NCBI GenBank assembly: GCA_020426085.1
Contig: JAGQQP010000040.1
Coordinates: forward strand, 1 to 14,871
Direction: 5' to 3'
DNA length: 14,871 nt
Source of the DNA: Planctomycetaceae bacterium
GTDB taxonomy: Bacteria; Planctomycetota; Planctomycetia; Planctomycetales; Planctomycetaceae
The notes under the pieces are model-generated. The model was not told where the DNA came from. It worked only from the letters and a program-made list of their open reading frames with translations, and searched no databases. Below are positions 6,094 to 13,029 of this stretch, in pieces. The position numbers and the translations under genes are program-made. Position 1 is the first letter of the stretch, and the number at the start of each line of letters is the position of its first letter.

Positions 6094-7155
6094 ATGAAAC
6101 AGGCTGCCTGCCCTTATTGCGGAGAGTCGATTTCCGATGAAGCGGTGACGCTCTGGGATGACAGGCAGTATTGTCGGCAGTGTGTGGAAGAGGTATCGCC
6201 TGAACTCTATCAGTTTGCTGCGGACGGCGGGCAGCTGGTGGATGTTGTGGAGAAGTCGGATATCAGTATGAAAAAATATGTTCGGGGTGCGGGGTATAAA
6301 ACACTGGTTGCGGCGTTTCTCATTTTTATGTCGCCTGTTGTAGTACTGGCGGTGTTGGATCCAGTCAACGCCCGATTTGATCTCGTGTTCGGGTTCTGTT
6401 TTTTCTGGTGTGGTTTTTTAGCGGGATATCTCATTCTCAAAGGACTGTTATTGCTGCAGCGCAGTTATCTGCCCCGGCGAGTGGCTGTGGAACATAACCG
6501 GCTGGTAATCACTGCATCAGGTAAAGATACGAGTTACCCTCTGGATGAGTGTCGCTGGGGACTGAAAGAGAGTTACCGGGACGGTCTGACTGCTTACACC
6601 GGTCTGAGGAAAGGAATTCTGTTTAGCATACCGGAACGCTATATCTGCGTGGGACATGATCCCTCGCTGTTACCCCATCTGGGAGCGTTTTTACTGCTGG
6701 CGGGAGTTCGTCGCAAATCATACTGGTCCGGTTTGAGAATATTTATTTTGACAGTGCTGGGGATGCTGATCGGCTTCCTGCTGGGGTACTGTCTGGGACA
6801 GATGGTGGCGTTGCTGACGAATGACCGGTTCTGGTTGTTTGCACTAGGATTTCTGGGAACGTTCGATGGGGGTGCCATCGCCTTTAACTATGCGTATTAC
6901 AGCAGCTTTGGTCGGACTGCCACGCATCAGAGAATGAGACCGCTGATCTGGGGCGGCATGTTTTTCGTATTGGGAGTCAAAGTATTCCTGATACGTGGCG
7001 GATGGATGGTACTGCTGGGGAGCGGGGGCAACGCTGCTCTGGGGATTTTTGCTGCCTGGTCTATTCGCTGTTATATCAATCGTGCGGATGACCGACAGAG
7101 CATCAGGGAAGACAGACGACGCGAATTTCAGGAGGCCTTCGGCCATGAAGCGTAA
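6094..7155 (+). CDS. Zinc-ribbon multi-pass membrane protein, function unknown
   Basis: 353 residues. The N-terminus holds a CxxC-x17-CxxC zinc site (Cys6, 9, 27 and 30; CPYCGE and YCRQC). Hydrophobic segments follow at about 71-89, 99-122, 213-237, 246-266, 284-300 and 307-325. Between the second and third is a soluble stretch (about 128-200) with short strands, which looks like a PH-like or YcxB-like cytoplasmic domain; this is a guess from pattern. The C-terminus is charged (RADDRQSIREDRRREFQEAF). A perfect GGAGGT sits 6 nt before the start. The end overlaps the start of the downstream pseudopilin-like gene by 11 nt, and a paralogue of that gene lies immediately upstream, so the three are probably a functional group. 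Confidence 0.75.
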   Translation: MKQAACPYCGESISDEAVTLWDDRQYCRQCVEEVSPELYQFAADGGQLVDVVEKSDISMKKYVRGAGYKTLVAAFLIFMSPVVVLAVLDPVNARFDLVFGFCFFWCGFLAGYLILKGLLLLQRSYLPRRVAVEHNRLVITASGKDTSYPLDECRWGLKESYRDGLTAYTGLRKGILFSIPERYICVGHDPSLLPHLGAFLLLAGVRRKSYWSGLRIFILTVLGMLIGFLLGYCLGQMVALLTNDRFWLFALGFLGTFDGGAIAFNYAYYSSFGRTATHQRMRPLIWGGMFFVLGVKVFLIRGGWMVLLGSGGNAALGIFAAWSIRCYINRADDRQSIREDRRREFQEAFGHEA

Positions 7156-7777
7156 GGAGCGGATCTATCTGACTTTGTTTGCAGTGACTGGTGTCGGATA
7201 TGTGCCGTTTGCGCATTGGATTTCGACGACCCCGGTCGGTACTACGCTGTTTCTCTGGCTGGTTGTTTTTTATGGGATTGCATTTCTGCTGGCCGTGCTG
7301 GCAATTCCGGCGTCACTGATCGGCTTGTTTTTCAAGCAATATCGCAGGGATGCATTGCTGATCCTGATTCTGTCTTTGATCTATATTCCCGGCTGTATTT
7401 ACAGTATCCAATTGGGGCAACAGGTTCGCATGGCCCGGATGGCGGGCTTCGCTGAACGGAGTCAGTTCCTGGTTGAGGCGATTGAAGCCTACACGCGAGA
7501 CCATGCGCGTCCTCCCGAAACACTGGAACAACTGGTGCCCGATTATCTGATTGAGGTCCCCGGTACGGGAATGATGGCCTATCCGGAATACGAGTATTAT
7601 GTCTCTGCTGATTATCAGTGGTGGCCCGAACAGAATCACTGGATACTTCTTGTGCGAACTCCGAGCGGTGGACCCAACTGGGACATGATGCTGTACTTTC
7701 CTAAAAAGGACTATCCGGAAAAAGGTTACGGCGGCAGTCTGGAGCGGGTGGGCGACTGGGCCTACGTGCATGAATGA
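7145..7777 (+). CDS. Three-helix membrane protein with pseudopilin-like (GspG-type) outer domain, copy B
   Basis: 210 residues, the same length as copy A at 5357. By hand count about 88 of 210 positions (42%) are identical with no gap. Conserved blocks are LFAV...PFA..W near the start, ERSQFLVEAIEAY and RPPETLEQLVPDYL (about 104-135), TGM.A..E at 141-148, LYFP..YP..G.GG.LE (183-200) and the ending WAYVHE. The start overlaps the last 11 nt of the zinc-ribbon gene in another frame, a usual sign of translational coupling. Purine-rich CAGGAGG lies about 12 nt before the ATG, inside the upstream gene. Predicted topology is cytoplasmic N-terminus, three helices, and outer C-terminal domain. A longer frame back to 6995 exists but lies inside the upstream gene. 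Confidence 0.82.
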   Translation: MKRKERIYLTLFAVTGVGYVPFAHWISTTPVGTTLFLWLVVFYGIAFLLAVLAIPASLIGLFFKQYRRDALLILILSLIYIPGCIYSIQLGQQVRMARMAGFAERSQFLVEAIEAYTRDHARPPETLEQLVPDYLIEVPGTGMMAYPEYEYYVSADYQWWPEQNHWILLVRTPSGGPNWDMMLYFPKKDYPEKGYGGSLERVGDWAYVHE

Positions 7778-7943
7778 CCGCCGAAACCGGGGAATGCAGC
7801 TGAAAGGACATTCCGGAAAGTGGCAATCTGGATGCTTCCGGGGTGAGTCCAGGCGAACGTCTGTCTGATGAATGTGTCGTAACAGGGAAACGCTCCCTGA
7901 ATCTGTGAGCGAAATCGAATCCTGTTGCGAGGAAAATCAGGCG

Positions 7944-8537
7944 ATGGCGAATTTGTATGAAATCCGGGCTGACTATGATCGTGAGACGATTGTGGTGTAT
8001 CAGGCGTATTCCGATGCGATTGCTGATTCCGCGCTCGGGGCGCAGAGGTTTGTGACGCCCTTCTCATTGGGACGGATGACCTGGATCAAGCCTTCGTTTC
8101 TGTGGCTCATGCATCGCAGTCACTGGGGACAGAAAGCGGGACAGACGCGAATTCTGTCTGTGCGGATTTCGCATGCCGGCTGGGAGAAAGCACTCTCCCT
8201 GGGTGTGTTGACTGCGCCGGAAAAACGTGTGTTTGCCTCAACAGAGGAATGGGAGCAGAAATTCCAAAACGCGCCCGTACATATTCAGTGGGATACCGAA
8301 CGCAGTGCGCGCGGGGCTGCTTTGCCCTGTTACAGCATCCAGGTGGGATTGAGCCGCCATATCATTCGGGAATTTGTTGAGGACTGGATTGTCGCAATTG
8401 ATGATCTGACGCCGACGGTGCGCAAATTGAACCGGCTGAGAACCAGCAGCAGCAAAAGTTTCAAACGGTATCTGCCACCTGAAAAAACTTATCCCGTCGA
8501 TGCGGAATGGGCACGAAAGCTGTTGATTTCCAGCTGA
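7944..8537 (+). CDS. DUF4291 family protein
   Basis: 197 residues, soluble. The order of motifs follows the DUF4291 family: [20 protein letters not shown] at the start, [11 protein letters not shown], then [19 protein letters not shown] (about 45-63), [18 protein letters not shown], the VHIQWDTER segment, [20 protein letters not shown], and the ending LLPPEK/YPV type (here [19 protein letters not shown]). Length is as usual for the family, so the gene seems complete. I know of no firmly established biochemical role for it. The frame can be extended to 7872, but the family starts near this ATG and GAGGA lies about 10 nt upstream. A 166-nt gap separates it from the previous gene; I see only short hairpins there, such as CAGGGA/TCCCTG at about 7883-7899. 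Confidence 0.85.
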   Translation: MANLYEIRADYDRETIVVYQAYSDAIADSALGAQRFVTPFSLGRMTWIKPSFLWLMHRSHWGQKAGQTRILSVRISHAGWEKALSLGVLTAPEKRVFASTEEWEQKFQNAPVHIQWDTERSARGAALPCYSIQVGLSRHIIREFVEDWIVAIDDLTPTVRKLNRLRTSSSKSFKRYLPPEKTYPVDAEWARKLLISS

Positions 8538-8601
8538 GATGGTTTACAAGTAGAACGGAGTCAAACTGAACCCGTGCAGTGACAGAGAAAGGATTACCCA
8601 G

Positions 8602-9465
8602 ATGGCAAACACAGTCTCCGGATCGTTTACTACGAAGGATGGGGTGACGATGCATTATCTGGAAGCAGGAAAAGGTCTTCCACTGGTACTGCTGCCAGGC
8701 TGGTCACAGACTGCGTCGCTGTTTCAGAAACAGCTGGATGACTTTAGTGATTCGTATCGTTGTCTGGCGCTGGATTATCGTGGGCATGGAGAGTCAGCCA
8801 GACCTGGTTACGGTTATCGTGTCTCACGTTTTGCCATGGATTTGCGAGAATTTCTGCAGGCGTCCGAGTTGCAGGATGTGATTCTGCTGGGGCACTCTGC
8901 TGGTTGTGCGGTGATCTGGAGTTACCTGGATCTGTTTGGTGAAACGGGAATTCGCGGACTGATTTTCTGTGACCAGATGATTGCCCGGATTCGGCGTCCT
9001 GAATGGTCGGAAGAAGAATGCCGTCAGTATGGTGCCTTCGTGGGAGGCGATGAAGTGCTGGCGCAGGCGGAACTGGTCGGCGGGCCGGAGGGGCCGGCGA
9101 AGTCCGCGGAATTTCTGGCGAGCATGTTGACTTCTGAATTTCCCGAAGCGGAACTGCTGCAGATGATTCAGGAGAGTCTGAAGTTTCCGCGTCCTGCTGC
9201 AGCACAGTTGCTGCTCAGTGTGAGCTATGCCGATTATCGAGACCTTCTGCCTCGTATCACAGTGCCCACGCTGTGTATTGGCGGCGCGGGAAGTCATCTG
9301 GGGCCGGATGTAATGCCTTGGATTGCCGGGCAGATTCCCGGAGCGGAGCTTGTAATGATTGCTGCGGAAGCGGGGGGCAGTCATTTCATGTACCTGGAGA
9401 ATCCGCAGGCATTCAACGCTGCGGTTCGGGATTTTTGTGATGTCATTGATATCGCGAAAGAGTAG
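8602..9465 (+). CDS. Alpha/beta-fold hydrolase
   Basis: 287 residues, a normal full length. Early strands and the oxyanion loop are visible in LPLVLLPGWSQT (26-37), followed by LALDYRGHGES (55-65). The nucleophile elbow is GHSAG with Ser99, and the catalytic His is His261 in GGSHFMYLENPQAFN. The acid is probably Asp124 (IFCDQ, just after strand 6), because the usual post-strand-7 place (LCIGGAGSHLG) has no suitable Asp. The lid region (about 125-205) is helical. Members include esterases, haloperoxidase-like enzymes and C-C hydrolases; the substrate cannot be predicted. AAAGGA sits 8 nt before the ATG. The gene stands alone, 64 bp after the DUF4291 gene and 79 bp before the next. Confidence 0.9.
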   Translation: MANTVSGSFTTKDGVTMHYLEAGKGLPLVLLPGWSQTASLFQKQLDDFSDSYRCLALDYRGHGESARPGYGYRVSRFAMDLREFLQASELQDVILLGHSAGCAVIWSYLDLFGETGIRGLIFCDQMIARIRRPEWSEEECRQYGAFVGGDEVLAQAELVGGPEGPAKSAEFLASMLTSEFPEAELLQMIQESLKFPRPAAAQLLLSVSYADYRDLLPRITVPTLCIGGAGSHLGPDVMPWIAGQIPGAELVMIAAEAGGSHFMYLENPQAFNAAVRDFCDVIDIAKE

Positions 9466-9544
9466 AATGAAAGGATACCTCTCTACCATTCATTTCATGA
9501 CCTCGTTTAAGTATTGATGGGTACCTCATCAGGTATGAGCGATA

Positions 9545-10216
9545 ATGCGAAAACTGGCGAAACTCAGATTGACCTTCATGATCGTAGCCGTATTGACGCT
9601 GGTAGCGACAGCCTGCTTCAGCTACACCGCTTACCAGGCAAATGTCGATTTTCATGACTGGCAGACAGAACGCCCGATGAGCGTACAACTGGATCTGTCG
9701 CAACCAGGGCAGGTTTCAGTTCCGTTCCAGCAGACCTGCGTCAGTGCGCACAGTGAAGGTATTTATCTGGATTGCACGATTCTGGATCAACAGAAACAGA
9801 TTCCCCAAGGTCTGCTCAAAGGGTTGGCGGCGACGATCACAATTACTGATCCTGCCGGGAAAGAAGTTCTCAATCAGAATCTGCGCGACGATTTTCAGAG
9901 GCAGTTTAACGGGCAGGCTGAGCTGGTGAACTTTCTGCCTTTTGAGCGGGGCAACTATCAGGCGACGATTGAAATTGAATCGGGGGTGCCCGCGCTGGCA
10001 GATCATCCGCAGACGCTGTATGCCCGGTATAACTTATGTGGAATGGAGCAGGTTCCGGTAGCCATCTACGGTTTTCTGGCCTGCTGTACCGGCGTGATAA
10101 CTTTATTTGCGGTATTGATTGTTTTGCCCGATGTGTGGCAGTTTGGAATCTGGAAACAGGTTCCCTCGAATATCGTTGCAGAAGAGACGCATCAGACTTC
10201 CGCGAATGATTTGTGA
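9545..10216 (+). CDS. Bitopic membrane protein with a central beta-rich outer domain, function unknown
   Basis: 223 residues. A basic N-terminus (MRKLAKLR) and a hydrophobic segment (about 9-29) act as signal anchor; a second hydrophobic segment lies at 172-195, with a hydrophilic cytoplasmic tail. The central domain (about 45-165) is rich in alternating strand-like stretches (SVQLDLSQPGQVSVPFQQ, LAATITITDPAGKEVL, GNYQATIEIESGVPAL), a look of a beta-sandwich of Ig or carbohydrate-binding type. Cys65, Cys77 and Cys165 are in this domain and could form a disulfide. No family was recognised. The 79-nt leader contains a short hairpin (TGATGGG-TAC-CTCATCA, 9515-9531). Confidence 0.7.
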   Translation: MRKLAKLRLTFMIVAVLTLVATACFSYTAYQANVDFHDWQTERPMSVQLDLSQPGQVSVPFQQTCVSAHSEGIYLDCTILDQQKQIPQGLLKGLAATITITDPAGKEVLNQNLRDDFQRQFNGQAELVNFLPFERGNYQATIEIESGVPALADHPQTLYARYNLCGMEQVPVAIYGFLACCTGVITLFAVLIVLPDVWQFGIWKQVPSNIVAEETHQTSANDL

Positions 10217-10323
10217 ACTCTTTTCTATAGAGTCGCTGATTTCTTCAGGATGTGATGCTACACTGAACGAATTCATTCTTCTGAATGGTTTTATCAAAGT
10301 CATTTTCACCCGGGAGCAAACTG

Positions 10324-10758
10324 ATGTTGCTTAGTTCCGATCATCTGCTGGCGATTCTGGGAATTGCGATTGCTTTGTCGGCTTATCTGTCGGGGATTCG
10401 ACTCTATTTAATTCAGAAAATCCGCAACATTCCCCATGATGACCCGCTGAAGGCAGAGAAAAAATATGAGATCCAGAAACAACTGGGCTGGCTGACATTG
10501 GCCGATGCGCCGATCGTGCTGTCTGCATTTCTGCTGGGAGTGGGGCTGATCTGGCCTTCTCTTACAGGGTTAAGGACTCACCGCTGGATGCTCTCCCTGG
10601 GGCTCTGGCTGTTTCTTTTTGCGGGGACAATGATGGTAATTCAGCATTTTCTGGCCTGGTATCGGACTCTGGTTGAACTGGTTCCCATCACCAGTCTGGT
10701 CCTCATCGCACTATTAATTATATTCGCGCTGATGATCTGGAAGACGTTGCTCGTGTGA
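10324..10758 (+). CDS. Four-helix membrane protein, function unknown
   Basis: 144 residues from this ATG. Hydrophobic segments are at about 5-28, 57-79, 88-109 and 117-139. The loop between helices 1 and 2 is hydrophilic and charged (KIRNIPHDDPLKAEKKYEIQ, about 32-51) and so probably cytoplasmic. The frame can be extended upstream to 10285, but CGGGAG lies about 7 nt before ATG 10324, a good ribosome site. No known family was recognised. Upstream, a possible extended -10 (TGCTACACT, 10256-10264) without a clear -35 might serve as promoter. It precedes a small DUF6868-like gene by 64 bp. Confidence 0.7.
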   Translation: MLLSSDHLLAILGIAIALSAYLSGIRLYLIQKIRNIPHDDPLKAEKKYEIQKQLGWLTLADAPIVLSAFLLGVGLIWPSLTGLRTHRWMLSLGLWLFLFAGTMMVIQHFLAWYRTLVELVPITSLVLIALLIIFALMIWKTLLV

Positions 10759-10822
10759 ACGTCACCGGTTGTCTGAAGATTGAAATCACGACTTTTGTAT
10801 AACTCTGACAGGGAGAAATGGT

Positions 10823-11065
10823 ATGGATCTGCAGTCACTGACGGCGTTTTTCATGTGGTGCACGATTGTGAATGGAAGCATCCTGATAGTCTGGGTCCTG
10901 ATTTTTCTCCTCGCACCGGAAATGGTTTATCGATCACAGAATGCCTGGATCAAACTGCCACAAGAATCGTTTAATGTGATCATGTATTGCATGATCGGAC
11001 TGTTCAAACTGCTGTTTCTAGTGTTTAATGCAGTACCCTATCTGGCATTACTGCTGATCACCTGA
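10823..11065 (+). CDS. Small two-helix membrane protein, probable DUF6868 family
   Basis: 80 residues, with two hydrophobic segments (about 7-31 and 50-79) separated by a polar loop (PEMVYRSQNAWIKLPQESFN). The layout FFMWCTIVNGSILIVWVLIF, then an aromatic loop with R-x-x-x-x-W, then YxxxxxxKxxxxxFNxVPYLAL, matches my memory of the DUF6868 family, which is about 80 residues long and has no known role. GGGAGA lies 6 nt before the ATG, which is a strong ribosome site. The name should be treated as likely, not certain. Confidence 0.72.
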   Translation: MDLQSLTAFFMWCTIVNGSILIVWVLIFLLAPEMVYRSQNAWIKLPQESFNVIMYCMIGLFKLLFLVFNAVPYLALLLIT

Positions 11066-11100
11066 GTCTGAATTCAAAAAAACGAATATTGCATATCATT

Positions 11101-11607
11101 ATGACAGAGAAACCACCCTGGGAAAAATCAGGTTCCCTGCCTGGCGAACGGGACTTTGATCCTGCGCAGGGAGACCTCGATGCGCAGGTGGCCTGGGAGC
11201 ATTTTGGTGGTCTGTCACTGGCCGAAGCCTATCAAAGGTTCCTGGAAGATCCGGAATTGTATGCAGAAGATTTCATGTTTATGGGAGGCAAGGCCTTCGC
11301 CTGTTATTTTCCCGTGCTGGAACGTTACCTGCTGGTCACTCCTGTCTGGCGCGAGGAAGCGGGAGTGGAATGGTGTCAGATTCTGGGGCTGGGGGCAGCG
11401 ATTCAGTTTCAGTTCAAAGAAAACTGTCTGCCGGAAGTACGGGATCTGATCCCCCATATTTTACAGCTGATCTCCTACGTCAAGGAAGCCATTAAAGTTC
11501 ACATCGCGAGTGACCATCCCTATATCTCGAACCCTGAAATTCACGGACACGTCATCGGAGAATGGGACGCTCTCGAACGGCATCTGCAGCAGTTTGAAGA
11601 AAAGTGA
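11101..11607 (+). CDS. Soluble acidic protein, function unknown
   Basis: 168 residues with no signal peptide or membrane segment. It is rich in Asp and Glu (roughly twice as many as Lys and Arg). Distinct aromatic-rich stretches are AWEHFGGLSLAEAYQRFLED (about 31-50) and YAEDFMFMGGKAFACYFPVLERYL (about 54-77, split as YAEDFMFMGGKAF and ACYFPVLERYL), followed by a helical C-terminal half ending in ALERHLQQFEEK. The frame can start at TTG 11089, but ATG 11101 is more likely; no good ribosome site is seen. The next gene begins 6 bp after the stop, so the two are probably translated together. I do not recognise a named domain; the look is that of small acidic, possibly immunity-like or binding proteins, but there is no toxin nearby to support that. 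Confidence 0.68.
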   Translation: MTEKPPWEKSGSLPGERDFDPAQGDLDAQVAWEHFGGLSLAEAYQRFLEDPELYAEDFMFMGGKAFACYFPVLERYLLVTPVWREEAGVEWCQILGLGAAIQFQFKENCLPEVRDLIPHILQLISYVKEAIKVHIASDHPYISNPEIHGHVIGEWDALERHLQQFEEK

Positions 11608-11613
11608 GCAGGC

Positions 11614-12012
11614 ATGACACTGGATGTGGGTCTTGAATCGCTGGATAAGAGAACTGGTCCCCTGGATCAGAAACTGGTCGTGAGCCTGGAGGCGGGAGAG
11701 TTGGGTTTCCTTATCGATGTCGTCCAGAAAATATATTTATTCACAGGCACTGTTCTCGATCTCTATGAAGATGCCCGCTTACAGGGCCCCCAGTTATTAC
11801 TGTTTGAAAGGTTGATCAATGAAGCCTTGATTGATGCTGAATCAAATCCAATTTCCTGGAATCAATTTACCGGCTTTCTTTTTCAACCAGGGAATCGAAA
11901 AGAACAGACTCTTATTTTCAGGGACGAAGTGATTACCAAACTGAACAGTTTAATTTTTCTGACACGACAGGCACACGAAAGCAATCGGTCGCTTTTTTTC
12001 TTTGGAGACTGA
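11614..12012 (+). CDS. Soluble, mainly helical protein, function unknown
   Basis: 132 residues without signal peptide or membrane helix. The N-terminal part has alternating strand-like residues (QKLVVSLEAGELGFLIDVVQ), the remainder reads as amphipathic helices (LLLFERLINEALIDAE, FRDEVITKLNSLIFLTRQAHE). It begins 6 bp after the acidic protein gene and looks like its operon partner. The stop is followed within 2 nt by the GTG of a 24-codon fragment in another frame. A GGAG lies inside its last codons at the right distance for that GTG. No family was recognised. Base use and start look normal. Confidence 0.65.
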   Translation: MTLDVGLESLDKRTGPLDQKLVVSLEAGELGFLIDVVQKIYLFTGTVLDLYEDARLQGPQLLLFERLINEALIDAESNPISWNQFTGFLFQPGNRKEQTLIFRDEVITKLNSLIFLTRQAHESNRSLFFFGD

Positions 12013-12014
12013 GC

Positions 12015-12089
12015 GTGCAGATCGATGGGAAAGCGTATCCCTGGGATGAGACACAGCCGATCATCATTCCCGAGTCAGTTGAGAACTGA
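12015..12089 (+). pseudogene. 24-codon fragment resembling the C-terminus of the gene at 12476
   Basis: From GTG to TGA this reads VQIDGKAYPWDETQPIIIP and a short tail. The C-terminal segment of the protein at 12476 reads LTVDGKQYDWNDQTPIALI. Over 18 aligned positions D, G, K, Y, W, P and I are identical and several others similar, and many codons match. Upstream in this frame nothing resembles the rest of that protein, so this looks like the tail end of a lost paralogue, left beside the end of the preceding gene. It could instead be a real micro-ORF: GGAG sits 7 nt before the GTG. The call as a remnant is tentative. Confidence 0.4.
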
Positions 12090-12090
12090 C
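12074..12090 (+). terminator. Short perfect hairpin at the end of the fragment
   Basis: GTCAGTT (12074-12080) pairs with AACTGAC (12084-12090) around a GAG loop. It overlaps the stop codon of the 24-codon fragment and ends the run of genes from 11101. No T-run follows, so termination is only a possibility. Confidence 0.35.
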
Positions 12091-12149
12091 AGAAAGCTGG
12101 TCCATCAGATTGGAGATGCTGAGAATGAGTGACTCGATCGCTCTTCATT

Positions 12150-12192
12150 AATTCAGAATTCCCGTTTTCAAAATTGTAAAAAATTCTGAATT
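12150..12192. repeat. 11-bp perfect inverted repeat with AT-rich loop
   Basis: AATTCAGAATT at 12150-12160 is repeated inverted as AATTCTGAATT at 12182-12192. The loop also has TTTT and AAAA runs that could pair and lengthen the stem. It may act as a terminator for the upstream operon or as a protein-binding site; neither is shown. Confidence 0.6.
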
Positions 12193-12198
12193 GCAGAA

Positions 12199-12231
12199 AT
12201 CTGCAGGAATGCAGCAGAGCCGCCTGCAGAT
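12199..12231. repeat. 9-bp perfect inverted repeat around CTGCAG
   Basis: ATCTGCAGG at 12199-12207 is inverted as CCTGCAGAT at 12223-12231 with a 15-nt spacer. It lies just after the AT-rich inverted repeat and about 120 bp before the TATAAT box. Confidence 0.55.
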
Positions 12232-12329
12232 CGTTTCCGATTGTGAAAGATCTTGCACGATTTGTGCAGAGGGCTGCAGTCGCTAAGATTCAGATTCCTG
12301 TTTGAGAATTTGATGTATCAAAATTCCGC

Positions 12330-12357
12330 TTTCCCCTGAATAAGGCATCTCTATAAT
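12330..12357 (+). promoter_or_regulatory. Possible sigma70-type promoter for the gene at 12476
   Basis: A perfect -10 box TATAAT lies at 12352-12357. The best -35 at a 16-bp spacing is TTTCCC (12330-12335), which is weak. It would give a leader of roughly 110 nt. Confidence 0.4.
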
Positions 12358-12475
12358 AACATCCTGGAAGAGCACAACACAGGCCCGCCAATGTTGCTGC
12401 TCTGAAGTGTGCACGAACTGGAAAATGGATTTTCCGATTCGCTGGTTCCTTCCTCATTTTTATCGAGATAAGCCA

Positions 12476-12928
12476 ATGCAAAAACAAATATTGAAAAACA
12501 TTCTGATCTATCTGGGCGGGGGATTGTTGTGTGTGGGGTTGTTATTCTGGTCGCTGGAATCGTTTAACGGATCTCAGGGGCACTGGGAAGCGGAGATCGG
12601 TCAGGCAGAAACACAACTGGCACTGACATTGCGACTGGCAGGTCGCGAAGACCGGCCCTTCAATCGCCAGGTCGTGCTGGCAGATCGCCAGGCTGGAGTT
12701 CATCCGCCGGGAACATTTTCACTGCCCGATCAGTCTCACAAGATGCCGGGCACAAAACAGACGTTTCAGGATACCACCATTCGACCGGGCCGCGTGACGT
12801 TCCAATGGGAAGGGCATGAATTCGACCTGATGTTAAATGGACTGACTGTAGACGGGAAGCAGTATGACTGGAATGATCAGACGCCGATCGCGTTGATCAG
12901 AAAAACAGACGTGAGCGGGCTAAGGTGA
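12476..12928 (+). CDS. Membrane-anchored protein with a small outer domain, function unknown
   Basis: 150 residues from this ATG. A basic start (MQKQILKN) and one hydrophobic helix (about 8-27, with GGG) form a signal anchor; the rest is a hydrophilic outer domain, with strand-like stretches such as TQLALTLRL, GRVTFQWEGHEFDLMLNG and LTVDGKQYDWNDQTPIALI. Its C-terminal motif DGKxYxW is repeated in a short fragment about 450 bp upstream. A longer frame starts at GTG 12407, but the added 23 residues would precede a clear signal anchor and the leader has no ribosome site there. GAGATAA just before ATG 12476 is a weak site. It stands alone, convergent with the beta-helix gene 104 bp away; no clear terminator was seen between them (only the palindrome GAGACGTCTC at 12932). 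Confidence 0.68.
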   Translation: MQKQILKNILIYLGGGLLCVGLLFWSLESFNGSQGHWEAEIGQAETQLALTLRLAGREDRPFNRQVVLADRQAGVHPPGTFSLPDQSHKMPGTKQTFQDTTIRPGRVTFQWEGHEFDLMLNGLTVDGKQYDWNDQTPIALIRKTDVSGLR

Positions 12929-13029
12929 TGAGAGACGTCTCCCTCCAGATCTCAGCGCATAAAAACTGAATGTGGGATAGTGCGTACGTCAGAGACGGAA
13001 GTGGTTTTAAACTCAATTCCAGCGATTCT

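Larger units (their letters stand above)
12090..12475 (+). other. 386-nt non-coding stretch with inverted repeats and a promoter-like box
   Basis: No convincing gene was seen here on either strand. It holds an 11-bp perfect inverted repeat AATTCAGAATT (12150-12160) / AATTCTGAATT (12182-12192) with an AT-rich 21-nt loop; a 9-bp perfect repeat ATCTGCAGG (12199-12207) / CCTGCAGAT (12223-12231); a small TGCAC/GTGCA repeat (12254-12268); several CTGCAG words; and a TATAAT box at 12352. The 3' part is the leader of the gene at 12476. Confidence 0.6.

Noticed and set aside
7313..7771. 152-codon - strand open frame
   Set aside because: It is opposite copy B of the pseudopilin-like paralogues, whose gap-free alignment with copy A proves the + strand frame.
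8824..9489. 221-codon open frame on the - strand
   Set aside because: It lies fully opposite the clear alpha/beta hydrolase, has no ribosome site, and its product has no recognisable motif; it is a shadow frame.
10274..10292. Small hairpin CATTC/GAATG followed by GTTTT
   Set aside because: A 5-bp stem is expected by chance; it lies in the leader of the four-helix membrane gene and is not convincing as a terminator.
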